Source of the DNA: Pelargonium tetragonum
Lineage: Eukaryota > Streptophyta > Magnoliopsida > Geraniales > Geraniaceae
Direction: 5' to 3'
DNA length: 64,000 nucleotides
Assembly (NCBI GenBank): GCA_036897445.1
Contig: JAYMTL010000020.1
Coordinates: forward strand, 119,518 to 183,517
The translations under genes were made by a program, and so were the position numbers. Positions 39,701-53,972 of this stretch are shown here, piece by piece. The notes beneath the pieces are model-generated. The model was not told where the DNA came from, searched no databases, and worked only from the letters and a program-made list of their open reading frames with translations. How positions within the stretch are numbered: position 1 is the first letter of the stretch; every line of letters starts with the position of its first letter.

Positions 39701-41889
39701 TGTACTCTATCTTCTATACAAAAAGAGCATATCATATACTAATTTCATTGCTACCTATCTAAGGAAATACAAGGAGTCTCTTTCAAGGAGTAAGTAAGCG
39801 TTTCACTTCCTACACAAGAAGACTTTGTATTACATACAAATACAACTTAGAATAAAATTCTAATCATACTAATAAGGACTTTTTAGATTTAAAATACTCT
39901 ATAATAGGTAAATACATAGACTTTCTTATTCTTTCTATACGACTTCCTTACAATAAATAAAAAGTAGCACTTGCTCCTAAGCCCCTAAGAGTACGTACAG
40001 CTATCTCCCTTACGGGTCCCCTTATAACTTATAAAGAGTACTAACAGGAAAAAAGAAGAGTTTTTTTCTATCTTCTATCAGGTATACTATTGACACCTCC
40101 CTCCTTCGGGTACCCCGGAGTCATGTATTACAAATATCTCTAAGGTTCTATCCTCCTATATAATATAGTAATAACAACTCTAAAAAAACCAAAGGTATGG
40201 CTAGTTTTAGAAACTCCTTACACAGTCTAGGGGTAGTCAGTTACAGCATTATAATTCATATAGTCAAATTTCTTATAATTATGGAACCCCGGAATTCCTG
40301 TAGTATAAAAGCACTCTTATGCCTAAGTCTTATAAATCATATTTTATACCCAAAAGCTTGATAGAACCTAATTGATTGAAAGGGGCTGGGAACAGAATCC
40401 TTTGAGGAAATCCTACAATCCAAAGTCTAGCCTTTCTTTCCAAGATTCCTAGGATACTCATATTTAGAAAAAAAAAGAATATGGCTCAAATAGAAATTGC
40501 TATAAAGAACTGTATCCTATGATAAGAAAATGACTTATATATATAATTATATAGGCTTATAGTACTATAAACTTTGTCTCAGTTTCAAAAAGCTAATATA
40601 AACTTCATGGATTACGGGTTGACTAGAAACTGCTTAGTATGTATTTTCCCCAGTATTATTTGATACTAGTTTTGTCCACTTTTAGCCGGGTCAAAACCTT
40701 TATAAGAAAAGGAAATGCCTCCTATAAAGTTAAGTTGGAATCTTTAGTAAATGTGAATAGAGTTCTCGAAGTCTCAAGTTTATTCTCTCTTTGAAGCAAT
40801 AAGGGGTTTAGTCAAGTATATAAAGGTACGAATATCTACTAATTTAGGTATTGATATCCGAGGGAGGGGGCTCTTATAATTCTAGTATAATCGTGATTTT
40901 GTTCGGACTCAAGTTAACGGAATTTGATAGGACCAATCCGGTTTAGAACAGAAGTTAGAAGTACGGAATAAGATCCTTGGTTGTGTATAGCTTTTATTAG
41001 GAAGTCTACTCTATAAGAGAGTTTCTCGGATAATAGGAATATAACACGAATTCTTTTTGGTATTATACAAAGTGGATATTTCTAAAGCTAAATTTGGAGC
41101 GAAGCGTCCTTCTCTTTTGGTATATGAGTCTAATTACTGCATTCTTCGTAGACTTTTTGCTAGAGCAGCCCTAATCAATTTGTTATCGAATAGGAGCTCT
41201 CTTATAAGGATCACAAGGAGCTCTTGCTCAGTGAAAATTGATTCTAGAGGTACAGAACTTGTTTCTTTAGTAGTGTAGTAGGTAGGGCTTGAACTTGCGT
41301 TTATTTGTAAACCTAACTCAAAATTGAACACAGCAAGAATTGAACTGTGCCCTGTAGGAAATTTGTAAAGAAAAGGATTAGGAATTCTGTTTAAGCACGA
41401 TTCTAATGGAAAAGAAAGCTACCTACTACCTATATACATATATGTGTATTCGAGAAAGTTAGGCAATAGGCCTTTTAACGAGGACAATCCTACCGTATCA
41501 AAAGAATAACGAACTTATCCGGATTTCCAAATTACCCTTAACTATAAACTTCGGACTGAGCACTCCAATAGAATTAAAAAACCCGCGACTTTCAATAAAG
41601 CATTAAAAAAGAATTAAGACAACAAATCCCCTTTTTAAGATACCTGGTTTAGAACTGGTATAAAAATTGGCAGTAGGACCCCTATAAGTCTGTTACAACC
41701 TAGACGGGGCAGGGTTTTTAAGAAAAGGACTTGGTATCCTTGTTAGGTATTCCTAATTTATACCCGACTTTGCTATATTTGCTTTCAAAGCCAAGGCAAA
41801 GTGTACTTAAAACCATCTACAAGAATATTTATCCTTGACTTGCTTTTAGGAAAGTCCTTGTTGGGAAGGGGCACCAAAGGGGGTCACTA

Positions 41890-41913
41890 TAGTATTTGTT
41901 TAGTTAACCTTAC
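41890..41913 (+). repeat. Dispersed 24-base repeat, copy 2
   Basis: This is the partner of 31222-31245, in the same orientation, with two mismatches and the same GTTTAGTTAACCTTAC core. Similarity stops at once on the 3' side. Confidence 0.4.
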
Positions 41914-44900
41914 GCTATACAACAACTAGAAACAAACTTATCTTAGCTTTAGTCATTTTATTTAAACCTATTAGGATTTTGCCAGGGTTCCCTTTATTAT
42001 AAACCTAAGAAACTATCTCATACTGGTGCGGATTCCCCCTTTTAACTTAGTTTGATAGTCCCTATTCCTGATAAGAAGCTTAGAGTACACCTTTTTTTAA
42101 GAAACAAAGGTCGAACTTCTCTTTAGAACCCGTGTTTTAAATGAATAAGAATTCGGGGAGTCGTGCCTCCTCCCAAAGCGCCTTAAGTTTACTCATTCTG
42201 AACTCGGTAACTTCTACTAACTTTTGTCATGCTACTAGACCTAATAAAAAAAGCCTTTAAATTCCTTGAGCCCTTGTATAAGTAAAGCTATTCATATTTT
42301 AGAGAATTAAGTCCTAGACGCAAGGCCTTAAGTTATATACAAGTAATCCTGTAATAGCAGTCTATCCCTGTGATGTAATAATAAGAATTCTAGTCGAAAA
42401 ACCAGTACGCTAGAGACTCATCTTTTATAATTAAAGCCTTTCCTTGTAAATTCCTTGTTGAATTTTATATTCAATTCTTAATATTTTATTATATTAAGTA
42501 TTAAAAAAATCTTAGGTAAGAATAAGGAAAAAGGAGCTGGATACAAAAACTTCGAAAAAGCCCTTTTAATAAAAATGTCTATAAGCCTCACCTATCTCAC
42601 TTATAAAGCACAACCTAAACCCCACAGTATTGGGCACTAAAAAGGGGGGTGTAATGTAACTCTTATTTAGGAACTCGATCCTGTCATTTTGCCGTTAAAT
42701 CCGGGTCGGAATACCTTTTTTAGGGATTACGACTAGCTATTCTTTTTTAATAAGCAGAAGTTTCGGTAGAAAAAAAATCCACAATTACACTGATTGATAA
42801 ACTCGTGGAGTCGGATTAAATAAAAGAGAATCCCTTCTAGAGTGTTGTTTACGTTAAAGCCTAAATCTACCATAACTTTAAACTATACATATAGCCGGCT
42901 ACTTATTCGTCAACCCTTAAAAAAGTCTTAATGAAGCCCTCTTTTGTTGGGTTTATACAGAAAACCTATCAGTACAGCTAAAAAATAGATAGGGAAACCC
43001 CGAAGAAACTTGAAACAGAATTACGGTAAATACATGAACCCGGCCCTTATCGAAGATACTTAAAGAGCTCTCGTAGCAAAGTCCTGCCGTAATAATTATC
43101 ACTTTAGACCCCCACTCTCATTCATAACTATACTCTTACTTGCTGTCTTAATTCCTATAACCAAAGAATCTTGACTCTTACTCATATTCATAGCTATTCT
43201 ATTTCGTATCTTTCCGTTGGGGCTTCGGTTTTAATTAGATTTCATTTATAGAATTTCGTAGGTTCGAATGCAGTCTTGCCTTATATAGACGACTTCGAGA
43301 AGCCGCGTCGACAGAATACAACTGATTCGGGCCAATCTATACCTTAACCTTACTCCGACCTATTCTAAGTCTAAGTAAGTACGTTGGTTAGAAGGTAGAA
43401 CTCGCTTTTATATATAAGAGTTCTCTCAAATGAAGAAGGCAGAAGGTGGGTTTTTTTACTACCAACGTTTCTGGTGCGAGTCCGTACTAAAACCCAGGCT
43501 TATCTATTACCTCTATACTTTAAACTTTAATTACCCCTACCGTAACCCACGATTTAAGTTCCCTAAACAGATTTAACCGGAATACAAAATCTTTTGTTAC
43601 GTAGATTCTAATCGCATAACCCTTTGCTAGTAAGATAAAGATAAAAAAGGATAGCAGATTCCTGACTTTAGTCTTAGTTTTAGGCAGTACACTCACACCT
43701 TACAAAAAATCTTCTTATTTGTACTTACCTTCTTCAGAGCTAAACTTGGCTAAGCCTTTTAACCTCCCCTACAGGGCTTCGTATTACTTGACATATAATC
43801 TATACTGGCAATACTTGTTTCTTTGTATTAGTTCTTCTTGGACTATTTAACTACTTAATCGTGTACTAACTTTATTAGAGTTACAGCAGAGTCTTTATAA
43901 GCTTTGATAGAAGCAAGAGTTTTATTGCCTAGTGTAAGCTAAGGAAATGTAGGTAATATAGTAACATTAGGAAGTAAAGTCAATTTCTATTGTATAGTCT
44001 TTTTAGACTTTTATAGATTCGTAATAAGCATAGGAACAAGGTTTGTTATTGTTAAAGGTATATCTCTTTCTTATTTATTACGGCTATAGTTAGAGTGAAA
44101 CCTTAATAGATAATACGTGATTCTTCCCGACCATATAGGGTAACGCATTCAATTTTTTAGATACACCAACTTACACTAAAATACCCACAATCTTAATAAC
44201 TTCTTCTTTCTTAACCTGTTTACGAACTATATTGAATTGATAATTTACTTGTTTTTTATTCTTTAGCTTGAATAGAAACTAAGACTAACACCTAAGAAAG
44301 ACTTTTTATAAACTTGAGTAAGCAAGTACTAGTTATACTATAGTTCAGTTTTTTTTATCTTAGTCGAAAGATTCCTAGTTAATAATACCTAAAAAAATGA
44401 AAAACTCTTTCTGTAATTAGCACCTAAAGGAAATCCCGTATTCTAATCTTGTTATTATGCTATGCCCTTTTAATCTCATAAATCCTAACTAATTTGCAGG
44501 AGCTTAGCTTCGTGTTGAAGGTAATCCGGAAGGGATTTCTCACTAGAGTTTCATGACTATCTGAAAGTTGGGTACTGAACAATGGGATTCGTTTACTTTT
44601 TACTACAAAAAAACTAGAGAGAATATACGCAGTTTTAGCCTCAGGAGCTGCTATTAGATTCCGGAATTCTTTATTTGAACTTAATGTTACTAATTTATGT
44701 AAGTACATTGAGGTCTTATTTTGTGAATCAACCAGTTTACATTACACCGAGGACCTTAGAGGGGAAATTAAACAGTCTCTAAACTAGGTTTTAGAGAATA
44801 CATATTCTTTGATCTGGCTTCCTCTGTATTATTTTTTATACTTGTTAAGAGCTTTCCCTACCCTAAAGTAAAGCAAGCTTACCTAGCTTCATTATATCTA

Positions 44901-47900
44901 AAATGAATTTTCTTGAAATTTCTAAGGACAGCGTCCGGCTTGAATCCAAATCGCAGATACAAGCTCAGCATCTTCAGGTTCGTCAATCCTTGTTACTAAA
45001 GATAGAGGCATTAATACTATTAATGGAGCCGGAAGTCCATGAGGCTCTACTTTTTAAAGGCAAGCCAAGCACCTATAAATAAGGAATCTGCCAATTTAGT
45101 AGGGTTTTCCTCGTTTTGAGGGAAAGACTTCCACAGGGTTTTACAAGCCTGTCAGTGAGTTTCTCCGAGATCCTTTATTAGAAGTGTGATACAAAAGATT
45201 TCACCAAAATTACCCGGACCTATCTTACTCTAAAACAATCATAACAGGAAACCTGTGTGTTCATTTAATTGCCTCGGTTTTCTTAGTCTTAGTATTCCCG
45301 CGTTAAGCAAATATTACCAGTTTGTACTCCTTTAGGGCCTTTTACCACGTTTCCTAGATTAGGAGACTTTTAGACCCTATTCCTTCTCTTTTTTCGGGGT
45401 AGGGATTTGCGGGGCATAAGAATAACAAGAAAAACTTTAACTCCAGCTCTTTTTTTGTTGTTTTAGCTTTACTGGATAAATCCAGCCTTAATGCCTTTCT
45501 GATTATTCACAATCAGAAACCTAGAAAAACCAAGGGAACACGGAAACTCCTTGGCCTTTAGAGCTACATACCTGCTTTAAGAAAGAGCTCCCTTAGATAT
45601 GAAAAATTCTCTTTCCCAAATCCAGTGTAAAGTGGGGAGTCACAGGGAACTGAGTCAAACTAGCTGGAGCTTCTTTTTCCAAAGACTTTTGAACTAGAAT
45701 CTGATACATGACTCTTACCTTACAATCTTTCTTATAAAGATAATAAAAGAGGGGCGCTGCCTTTACAAGCTCCGGGGTGTTTGTTCAGGGTAATGAAAAG
45801 AAATTACCAAGCAGGAGTTACGGGGAGTGAAAAAGAATTTAGATAAAGAAACTACAGAGTTCTTCAAATAGAGTAAGGTATTAAGCGAATTCCTATATAA
45901 GTTCTTGCTTTAGTTGATGTTAAGCCGATAGAAATCCACTCTGCAAAATCCCAAAAGCACAGGAGTCAAATTTGTAAAGGGGAAAACTAGGAAAAGTCTA
46001 TAAAATTTGAAACTCTTCTCTTAAAATCTAATACTAATAGAAGACTATAAGAACCTCTACTCGTATACTACCCACTTAGTAATAGAAATAAGAAGTATAA
46101 GAGTTACTGACATAGAGAGGATAGGGTTACTCTTACCGACTGAAGAAGTTTAATGCAAAAGTAGTAGTTATAGTTATACTCACTTACACATAGACACCGA
46201 TCTCCTCTTAATCTTAAAAACTCTCTTCTTAACACCTAAAAACTTTCTGAGAGCTAGAAACTCTTACCTATAGCGGCTTTCTTATTTAATTAATAGAGTA
46301 TCCTAGACCAGACAGAGAAAATCGGCAGACATTCCCTACAGCAAAAGTGGTGGTCTGTAATAAAAATTTCTTAAGGACTTTTCTACATTAAAAGGACAGT
46401 CTAGTTTTAGTTTACCGAGTCCTTTTTTTCTGTCCACTATCACTATCCAGATTCGATTCGTTATTAACTTAGGTACTCCCACGTAAAAGATTAGGGGAAC
46501 TTGGTGTTTCAATATCTATTTCATTTTTCAAGAAAGGGGACTCCATGTAGCTTATAACAGGGCTCTATTTCTATCCCGCTTGGTATCTTAGACTTCGAAT
46601 TCTACTACAACCCCTAATTTTCAGGAACTCCCATACATATTCTATATCAAGATATTAAGGAAAGCCCCCCTAAATTGTGTACATTTCCTTTATAAACTTG
46701 ACAAAAGTTTTTTCTAAATTTTTACAACAGGCTTTACAGGCCCCTAAGTAAGGAAAAGGGGTGTTGGGTTTTACACTCCTCCAGGCTTTTGTCTACGTTT
46801 ACTATGTTTTAGAATCCCCGCTTTATTAAGCTTAACATACAGAAATTAAGATAAGAGCATAAGAGTTAAAACCTTTCCTGGGAATATCAGATACCGAAAA
46901 AACTCTGCCAAGCTTTCTCCTAAAAGATTAAAGTTCCTCACTTAGTTTCATTCTACCCTGTTCAGTAAAACCTAAAAATTTAGGTATATTAGGCAAAACT
47001 TTTTTTGTAATTTGTAAACAAACTTCCCTCTTTCCCCCAAGAATACCTGTAGCTTACATATGCTTATAAAATACCTATCTATATCAATAAAGATAAAGGC
47101 TAATCTAGCAAATTACCTTTCTGTCTTGTAAAACCTAGACCCTTATTCTGTATCATAGCTTTCTTATCCTCTTATCTTTTTCAGCTGCTTTAGTCGTTTT
47201 TCCATTGCAATGTATTGAGACATATTTCTTAGGTATTAAAAAAGGAATCGCAACATACTAGAATTAAGTAAGGGTTGTTAGTAGGGCCTCTTTTTATGTA
47301 AATTGGAAGGGTAGTCTAAATTTTTTGAAAGGAATATTTAGTTATACGAATTAATATGAATGAAAAAAAGGGCTGATCTGCGGGGTGGTGCTCCACGTTT
47401 GAAACTCCCGACTAAGAAGGGGGGCCTCTCCGTTTTGATGCAATGCTGTTAATTTCATAATTACCTCGGACTTCTGAGGAAGCGTTCATACCAATTCAAG
47501 ATCCCGCAGCGTAAACCAAAGACTTAAATGCTCTCTAACTACTCCCTTTTTTACAGGAGTGTTAAACTACTTTTGGCAGCTTATCCTACTGCAGAAAAAA
47601 TCTTTATTTCTCGGTTAGCTCCCTGGGCTCTCCCTTTACATTTTCTAATTAAGCCCTGCTTGCCAAATAAGATAATTTAGACTCTTCATGAGTTTGCTAT
47701 ATTTATATAGGGCCCGTATTACGGATATTCATGATTAGACTTCTTACACATCACGAGCATAGTAAAAGAAGAATCCTTTGAGTTTTAGTACTAAAAAACA
47801 AGGAGTATTTGCATTTCATTTCTATTCAAGATTTATTAGGAGCTTCTATATACTCCGGTTAAGGTTCTAATTTGTAGAGTCTATTCCCCTATGTTATTTG

Positions 47901-48300
47901 TACTGCCGGGTTCCCGTTTTAAGGTTAAAAAGGCATCCTCTGTAAATTTTGGACTTCGCAATAAAAAGAAATTTTTTGTATGAATACTTTAACTCGATCC
48001 ACTCTTACTTGCTTGAAACTCGCATTTTGGCCCTTCTTCTCTTATTACTATTACTTGTTAGTTTAGAAAGTTAGTTGTTATGAGCTTTCTGTATCTGTAT
48101 TAGAAGTAGAGCTTATATGCTGCTTATGTTAGCTATGGATTACTTTATTCTTGCAGCTAGTGTATTAGTGTACTTTTGTAGTTATAGGTAGATTAGATTG
48201 TATAACTGGGTAGTATAAATGGGTATAATAGATAGTGGGTTATACTTCTTTCTTTAATTCTTTTCTTTAAGGTATTACCTCCCCTGTTATTGTCGGAGTG

Positions 48301-49345
48301 TATAAACTTAAAGTAATATAAAAAGTCTTGAGTAAATGCGGAGCTAAGAGATCTTCATCAATAGGTCGTATTCTTGAGTTGAGTCATATTAAAATTTGCG
48401 TGTATTTTAAGAGACAGATTTCTGATACGGGCTATTGAAAGTGAAAAAGAAAAGACTCAATTCACTGAAGTAGGTTTCCATAAAAGTTCTTTGGCTAGCT
48501 CCCTTTCTATCTGTGTTTTGAAATTCAGTAATGTCTCACCTCAAAAAGGATAGTCTCAAGTGGTGGTCAGATGGTTTACGCTATTTCTTATCCGGTATCA
48601 TTACAGCGGGGAACTTCTTAATTTTCTTCCTAAAGCAAAGAATGCTGGCTACATTCTTCTCTTTTTGTCAAAGGAAAGTGCTTGGTTGATATTAGTCAAA
48701 TTTTTAACATATGTTATGGATTTAGTTTAGACTATTAGTTTTCTCGCATTGTATAAAGAATCTGGCACCCAATAGTTGTATTGGGAAGTTAAGTTCTTTA
48801 CGGAAAGCTTCCCGAATAAACGAAGTCTATAGGAATTTCAAAGACATTTCCACAAGAACTTAAAGAAACCCTAGCTTTTATTCAAAATTTCTTATCCCTC
48901 TCGAACAAAAGCGACCCGTCTTAATTGCATTACCTGATCGTTATACTCTATTTTTCGAGTTCTAATTTCCTACTACTACCACAATCTGTAATGAATAAAA
49001 GGCTCTTTGTCGTCTCATCCGTTTCCTTTTACTTGCGAGTCTATCCCTCTGTATCTTGAGTCTTAGTTAGTTTGGTGTTTGGATCTCAAGTTTTCTAAAC
49101 ATATCAAAAGGTGCGCTTCAATGTTCTATTCTCTCTGCTGACATTCCTTGATGTCTTGTCTATCTTTGCTCTTTCTAGTTTGGTTGGTCCATTCTTTTCT
49201 GGGAGTTTTGAGGACCTGTTTTCACGCATTTCGAACAGTGAGGGGGCATCTAACATTTTGCCATTTTCATAGTCATTTGAGTATCCCTTTCTTGAGTTGT
49301 AGATTCAAGCCTCCTATACTACGAAAAGCGACTTATTTTTAGAGT
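48301..49345. other. Block of distinct composition, no identified gene
   Basis: This kilobase has fewer long A/T runs and more TTGAG, TCTTG and TTTCT words than its flanks. It holds the 52-codon frame at 48531 and a 64-codon TTG-start frame at 49148-49342 (plus). It shares the stretch TTGAGTTGAG with 8.04 kb and, loosely, with 33.31 kb. I cannot say whether it is a decayed gene, a decayed repeat or neither. Confidence 0.3.
48531..48689 (+). CDS. 52-codon open frame, unrecognised
   Basis: An ATG frame encodes a short peptide that starts polar and lysine-rich (MSHLKKDSLKWW) and continues into a hydrophobic stretch (about residues 19-46, including FLSGIITAGNFLIFFL) that could span a membrane, ending in a basic tail. 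Codon use is less AT-biased than its surroundings. A TGA sits a few codons upstream in frame, so it is not obviously the end of a longer gene. I recognise no family. At this length it is well within chance. Confidence 0.12.
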   Translation: MSHLKKDSLKWWSDGLRYFLSGIITAGNFLIFFLKQRMLATFFSFCQRKVLG

Positions 49346-51279
49346 TCTGTAAGTAAGTAAAGTTTTACGGGAATTTCCTGAAATAAGGACTCTTCTCCTA
49401 AAAGCCAAAGCCGTACCCTTTCTAAGTCCTTTTAATAAATATTACTAGCAAGCGTGTAAAATATCTAAGCCCCTATTCTGTTCCATAATTTTTTAGTTTA
49501 AAGCTCTATTTATTAAAGGTAAGAAAAGTATATAAAAGGTAGCAATACAAAACAAAAGGAGTGGTTATAAAAAAGAGTAAGTATCTGACTAGATCGCTAA
49601 ACTAGTGATAAACGAAAGAGTTTGTTAATGCAACTAAGTAGCTAGTAGGGCTCGGATTTTGAGTTCTATAGTATGTAAAGGATAAGCTTGCCTTTAGTGG
49701 GGGTTTCAAGCCTTAACTTTTAGATAAACCTTAGCATATAGAGGAGTTTCACGTAGAAATAGTAGAGTCTTTTCCAAATACAGAATATAGCTCTAAAAAG
49801 CAGGTGGAGCTACAAAGAGAGTAAGTTAGAGGGTGATATCTTGAATCTTAGTGTTGCTAAGAAGAAAGCCCAAGGAGAAACTGCGCTAGCCAAAAGATCT
49901 TTGCGAAATTGCCCTTTTATCAAGTTGAGTAATAATCGAAACAAAAATGAAAGTACAGAAGAAAGATAAGGTTGGAATCTTAGGAAATTCGATGTTGGTT
50001 AGAAAGTCAATCTTATATACAGTTATTTTGAATAAAATAAAAAAAAGATTGTGCTAGCCACCTCGTCAACAGGATAACTTTCCGGGGGTGAGTGGTATTG
50101 TCATTTTTATGTATTCCTTTTGCAGAGGAAGCTTTCTCGTACAGGATTAGTAAGTTCCTATAAGAGAGGTTTTGCATGAATTCTAGCTTGTTAGAAGGGA
50201 ACATAATATATACAATGTAACTAAACTGTTAGAAATAGTATATAAATTGCAATTTCTAAAGAGGGACTTGTTAAAATTTATAGCCAAGAAACCTTGTGAA
50301 TTAGCTTCTTTTCTTTTAAATGAGGCATAAATTAGAAAATCTTCTTTTTTTTAGAGGCCTTCTGTTTTGCAAAGAAACCTCATAAAAAAATAGCTCGTAT
50401 TTTCGCAGTAGACTTTAATGTTAATGTTTGAATTAAAAAAGAAATTAAATAAATGTGAGTTTTTTAGCACCAAGTTTTACTGAAGAAAAAGAAAATTCCA
50501 GGGCTCTGTTTATACAGCTTGTACAGGGTTTTGTATTAGTAGAGATACCTTAATCCTATCTCGAAGCTTTGCAGGCATCTCCTAAAAGCTTTTAGAGTTT
50601 TTATTTTATATAAGTTATAAGTAGAAAGTTTTCTAGTAAACAAGTATAGGGTACCTAATCTTCTTTTCTTCTTATTAGCCAGCAGAACTCTACTCTAATA
50701 AATTTTTATGAGATTATACTCTTAAAGAGATACTATAATTAATAATTGTAGCTGTAAGACATACTTACTCCAGATTAATCAGTGGTACTCTAGCTCCCTA
50801 CTTCTTTTTTTTTATTTTTGTCTAGAGGTCTTTGAGGAACCTTTATGCAAGGCAAACTACCTCAGGGGTTTCAAGCTTAAATTCTTAGGTTTTTACTCTT
50901 TGCATTTGTATCGACAAGAAAAGCGATCCCGTCCTAAATTTAATATACTGGCCACTTAGATTAGATAATTGCAACCTTTATTATTTATAACTCGACTTTT
51001 CAAAGGGTCCCTCTTTGTTAAGTTAAGAAAGAACGGAATCCCTTACTAATATAGAACAAAACTACAAACTCTATAAGAAGTTCTTAAATATCATATAAGG
51101 ATGGATATATAAAAGCTTTAAAAATGAAAATAAATAGGAAACCCCACTTTGTCTTTGCTAAAAGAAATTTTAGATATTACATACCCTGTTCTCCTTGCTT
51201 TAAAAAGTCAGAGCTGCTTAGCTTTTTTTTGGAGTGTATATATTCCACTATTTCTTTTACAAAGGTAAAACCCATTACT

Positions 51280-51321
51280 ACAAGAGTTTCTTTTTTGATC
51301 TTAATAAAAAGAAACTCTTGT
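51280..51321. repeat. Perfect 16-bp hairpin, 10-base loop
   Basis: ACAAGAGTTTCTTTTT (51280-51295) is the exact reverse complement of AAAAAGAAACTCTTGT (51306-51321). The loop is TGATCTTAAT. A 16-bp perfect stem is longer than expected by chance at this composition. No gene flanks it. It could be a processing or recombination hairpin, or a small foldback repeat. Confidence 0.7.
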
Positions 51322-53972
51322 TAATTACTCGGTAGGTTGCTCAACTGTATTTGCTCCGGGTTCGTTAACTATTTACTCGGTATTAAGCCCGCTAGGTTAG
51401 AGAGATAAAATCACTTAGATAAGGAAAGGAATTCCTAATAAATCCTGGAAAAGAAATTGGGAAGTTAAATACTGCGCGGGTAGGGTTCTACACAACTTAT
51501 TACGATCAAATTTCCACTCGGCAAATTAAAGTGCATTGTAAAAAGGGTTCCTGGTTCGAGTCATGTTCATAGTAAGTTCTAGCTGAATTGCAGGAGTTCC
51601 TGTACAAGAAAGTAAAGGGATAAATCTGATAGATACCTAGTTTTTTCGATACTGCTCAATAAAGAGGTTTTGTAGAATACAATATTCACCCAATACTACT
51701 AATAGAGGAATAGTATATTTCCAGTTACGAAAAAAGGGATCCCTGTTTCTCTAAATCCCTTATGGAATATAAAAGTATAGGAAATTAAGCGACAATACTT
51801 TTTAAGATAAGGTAAATGTAGCTAGTAGAAAAGGCCCTGAAATTGCATTAGTAATTGGTCACGTTCACCAGAAAGATTTTCTAATAAAAGGCCCCTTATA
51901 TAAGCCTACTAGGTTTCTGTGTTCCTCGAGTGTCTCCAAATTTGTTAAGGAGGATTTTTTTCTGTTTGCATTGGAGATTTACATTCTATGAATTAAAGGC
52001 TTTAGTGCTGTAAAAGTTCCCGTTTTTCTAAAGTAGTATTTAATTTCCTCTTTAATTTAATAGTAGGGTTTTGGTTATGCGCTTGTCCTATAAATTAAAA
52101 AGTTATTTATGATTATGGGTATATTAAGGAGTCTGGGGATTCCCCCTATTATATAATGCAGTGGGTTTAACGAACTACAGAAGAGTCGAGGATAGATGAC
52201 AATAATTTTTAGACTTCTGAAGAATGCCTTTAGGAGATTGAATTTTTCACTAAAAAGAAAATAACAAGGACTCAACATCTAGAATATATATAGTCCTCTG
52301 GAAACCGGGGGGTATCTTAATCAATACTCGAAAAGCCTACCCAATCCTTTTACTCTACGCAAGCTCCCTTAATTCCCAGCACCCCTGCATACCCTAAAGA
52401 AAGACAGGCTTTACTGTCTTGGTTAGAGTAATTTAAAATTGTAGATATTATTCTCTTTACCAGGTTTAAGGGAAACCTTGTAGTAAAAAGTACTTTATTT
52501 AGAACTTCCCGGGACTAAAAAATCAACTCCTACTAAAACAGGATTCTGTAGATTTTTTGCTCCGCTTAGTCAGGAAAAACGTCAAAGGTGTGATGTCAAA
52601 TATCTCAAAATAGGTTCAATTTTTTAGATGCCCAAATAAAAAGTTTTTCTTACTGAGCTTCCCATCCTTTAAGTCATCTAAACTTTGAATTGTTATCCTA
52701 TAATTGGCAAGAAAGCCCCCCGCCAAGTGCTTTTTTGTTCTACCACTGCCCGGAAGCCTCTAATAATGTAAGTTTAAAAGTGAAACTAGACCAAAGCAAA
52801 ATTCAAATGAAAACTGGAAAACTTTATCAGAAAATCAGGAGCTCTGGATTGTGGATATATTAGATTCGAAATTCTACTGCAAAAAATGACCTTAGATATA
52901 CTAAAAAAAATGAAATAGTAAAGTAAAGAAAATTCCAAAATATCCCAGAAATTTAGACCCACTATACATTATAGGGGTAGCTCTTACATTAATTTTGTTC
53001 GATTGCTCGGCATACTTCTTATATGCTTGTTTGGGTTGCGCTGAGATATAGTCATAGAGCCTCTTTCAGTACTTTTTTTGTCCCTGGTTCTACATAGTAG
53101 GTACAAAAAAGAAAGAAGTAAGGGCCCCTTAAATGTTTTCGATGCCTGGCATACTCTTGATTTTAAGTACTTTTTAACAACCCTATCCAGATAATTCTAA
53201 TTCTACCCCTAGGTCCATAAAGCAAAGAATCCGGAATTGTTTAGAGTAAGGTCTTTCCGTTTTTTATTTAGTAATTTGAATCTAATAGATACCTGATAAA
53301 AATATAGGTTTCTCGCAGAGTATCTTTTTCTAGAATTACTTATTTTGCGAGTCCAGGGAAAGCACTTACGGGTACTTTTGTTTGAGGAAATCCCGAGAAA
53401 GATACGTCCAGCACTGGATAAGATAAAAAGGGGATTCCGGTTTGTAGGCGGTGGGGCTTGAAGAAGAAAGTACTCTCCTAATTTTACCGGAAATCCTCGT
53501 GGAAATGGAACTCTTCATTTTTTATAATGATTAGGAAATTTTCAGAAGGGATAATATCTAGCTTAACTGTCCAAGTATTGTTTTAGAAGAGTGCCCTCTT
53601 CCTTTTAGTATGGGTGTTCTTTTTAAGAAAGTACCAAAACATCTTTATTACTCAGGAATAAAGATAGATAGTATTGTACAACGTAATCTTAGGGTAGCTC
53701 TATCAGCAATTGCTTTTTCTGAAAAGGAAACGGGGAACCTCGTAATAGTAAACAAAAAGTACTTAGTGCCAGTCTTGTTCCCAAAAAAAGAAAATCATCC
53801 TCTTTTAAATAGCCTTGATTTGCTCTAGTTAAAACCAAGGGTAGATTTAGAATGAAATATGAAACTTACTGTATCTCCCTTTAAGGGTGAAGCCACGTTT
53901 CATAGTGAAGAAGTATAAATACTAGTGACATAAGAGGGCTCCCGCGATTTGAGAAGTTACTCTCTTTAGAGA

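Larger units (their letters stand above)
31246..48300. other. Gene-free stretch
   Basis: The region holds only short frames. At 41057-41331 both strands are open over about 145 bases (plus 41057-41278, minus 41134-41331), which reflects local stop-codon scarcity. Simple TAGTTATA-type words recur at about 43.9, 46.1 and 48.1 kb. No gene is supported. Confidence 0.5.

Noticed and set aside
41057-41331. Open frames on both strands over the same 145 bases
   Set aside because: Both are short, and the plus-strand frame starts at TTG; no family features. Local scarcity of stop codons explains it.
41270-41370. Two minus-strand GTTCAA motifs that resemble T-loops
   Set aside because: The flanking stems pair at only two or three of five positions, and there is no acceptor or D-arm.
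44460-44708. 82-codon minus-strand frame
   Set aside because: No recognised motif, no neighbouring gene and no initiation signal.
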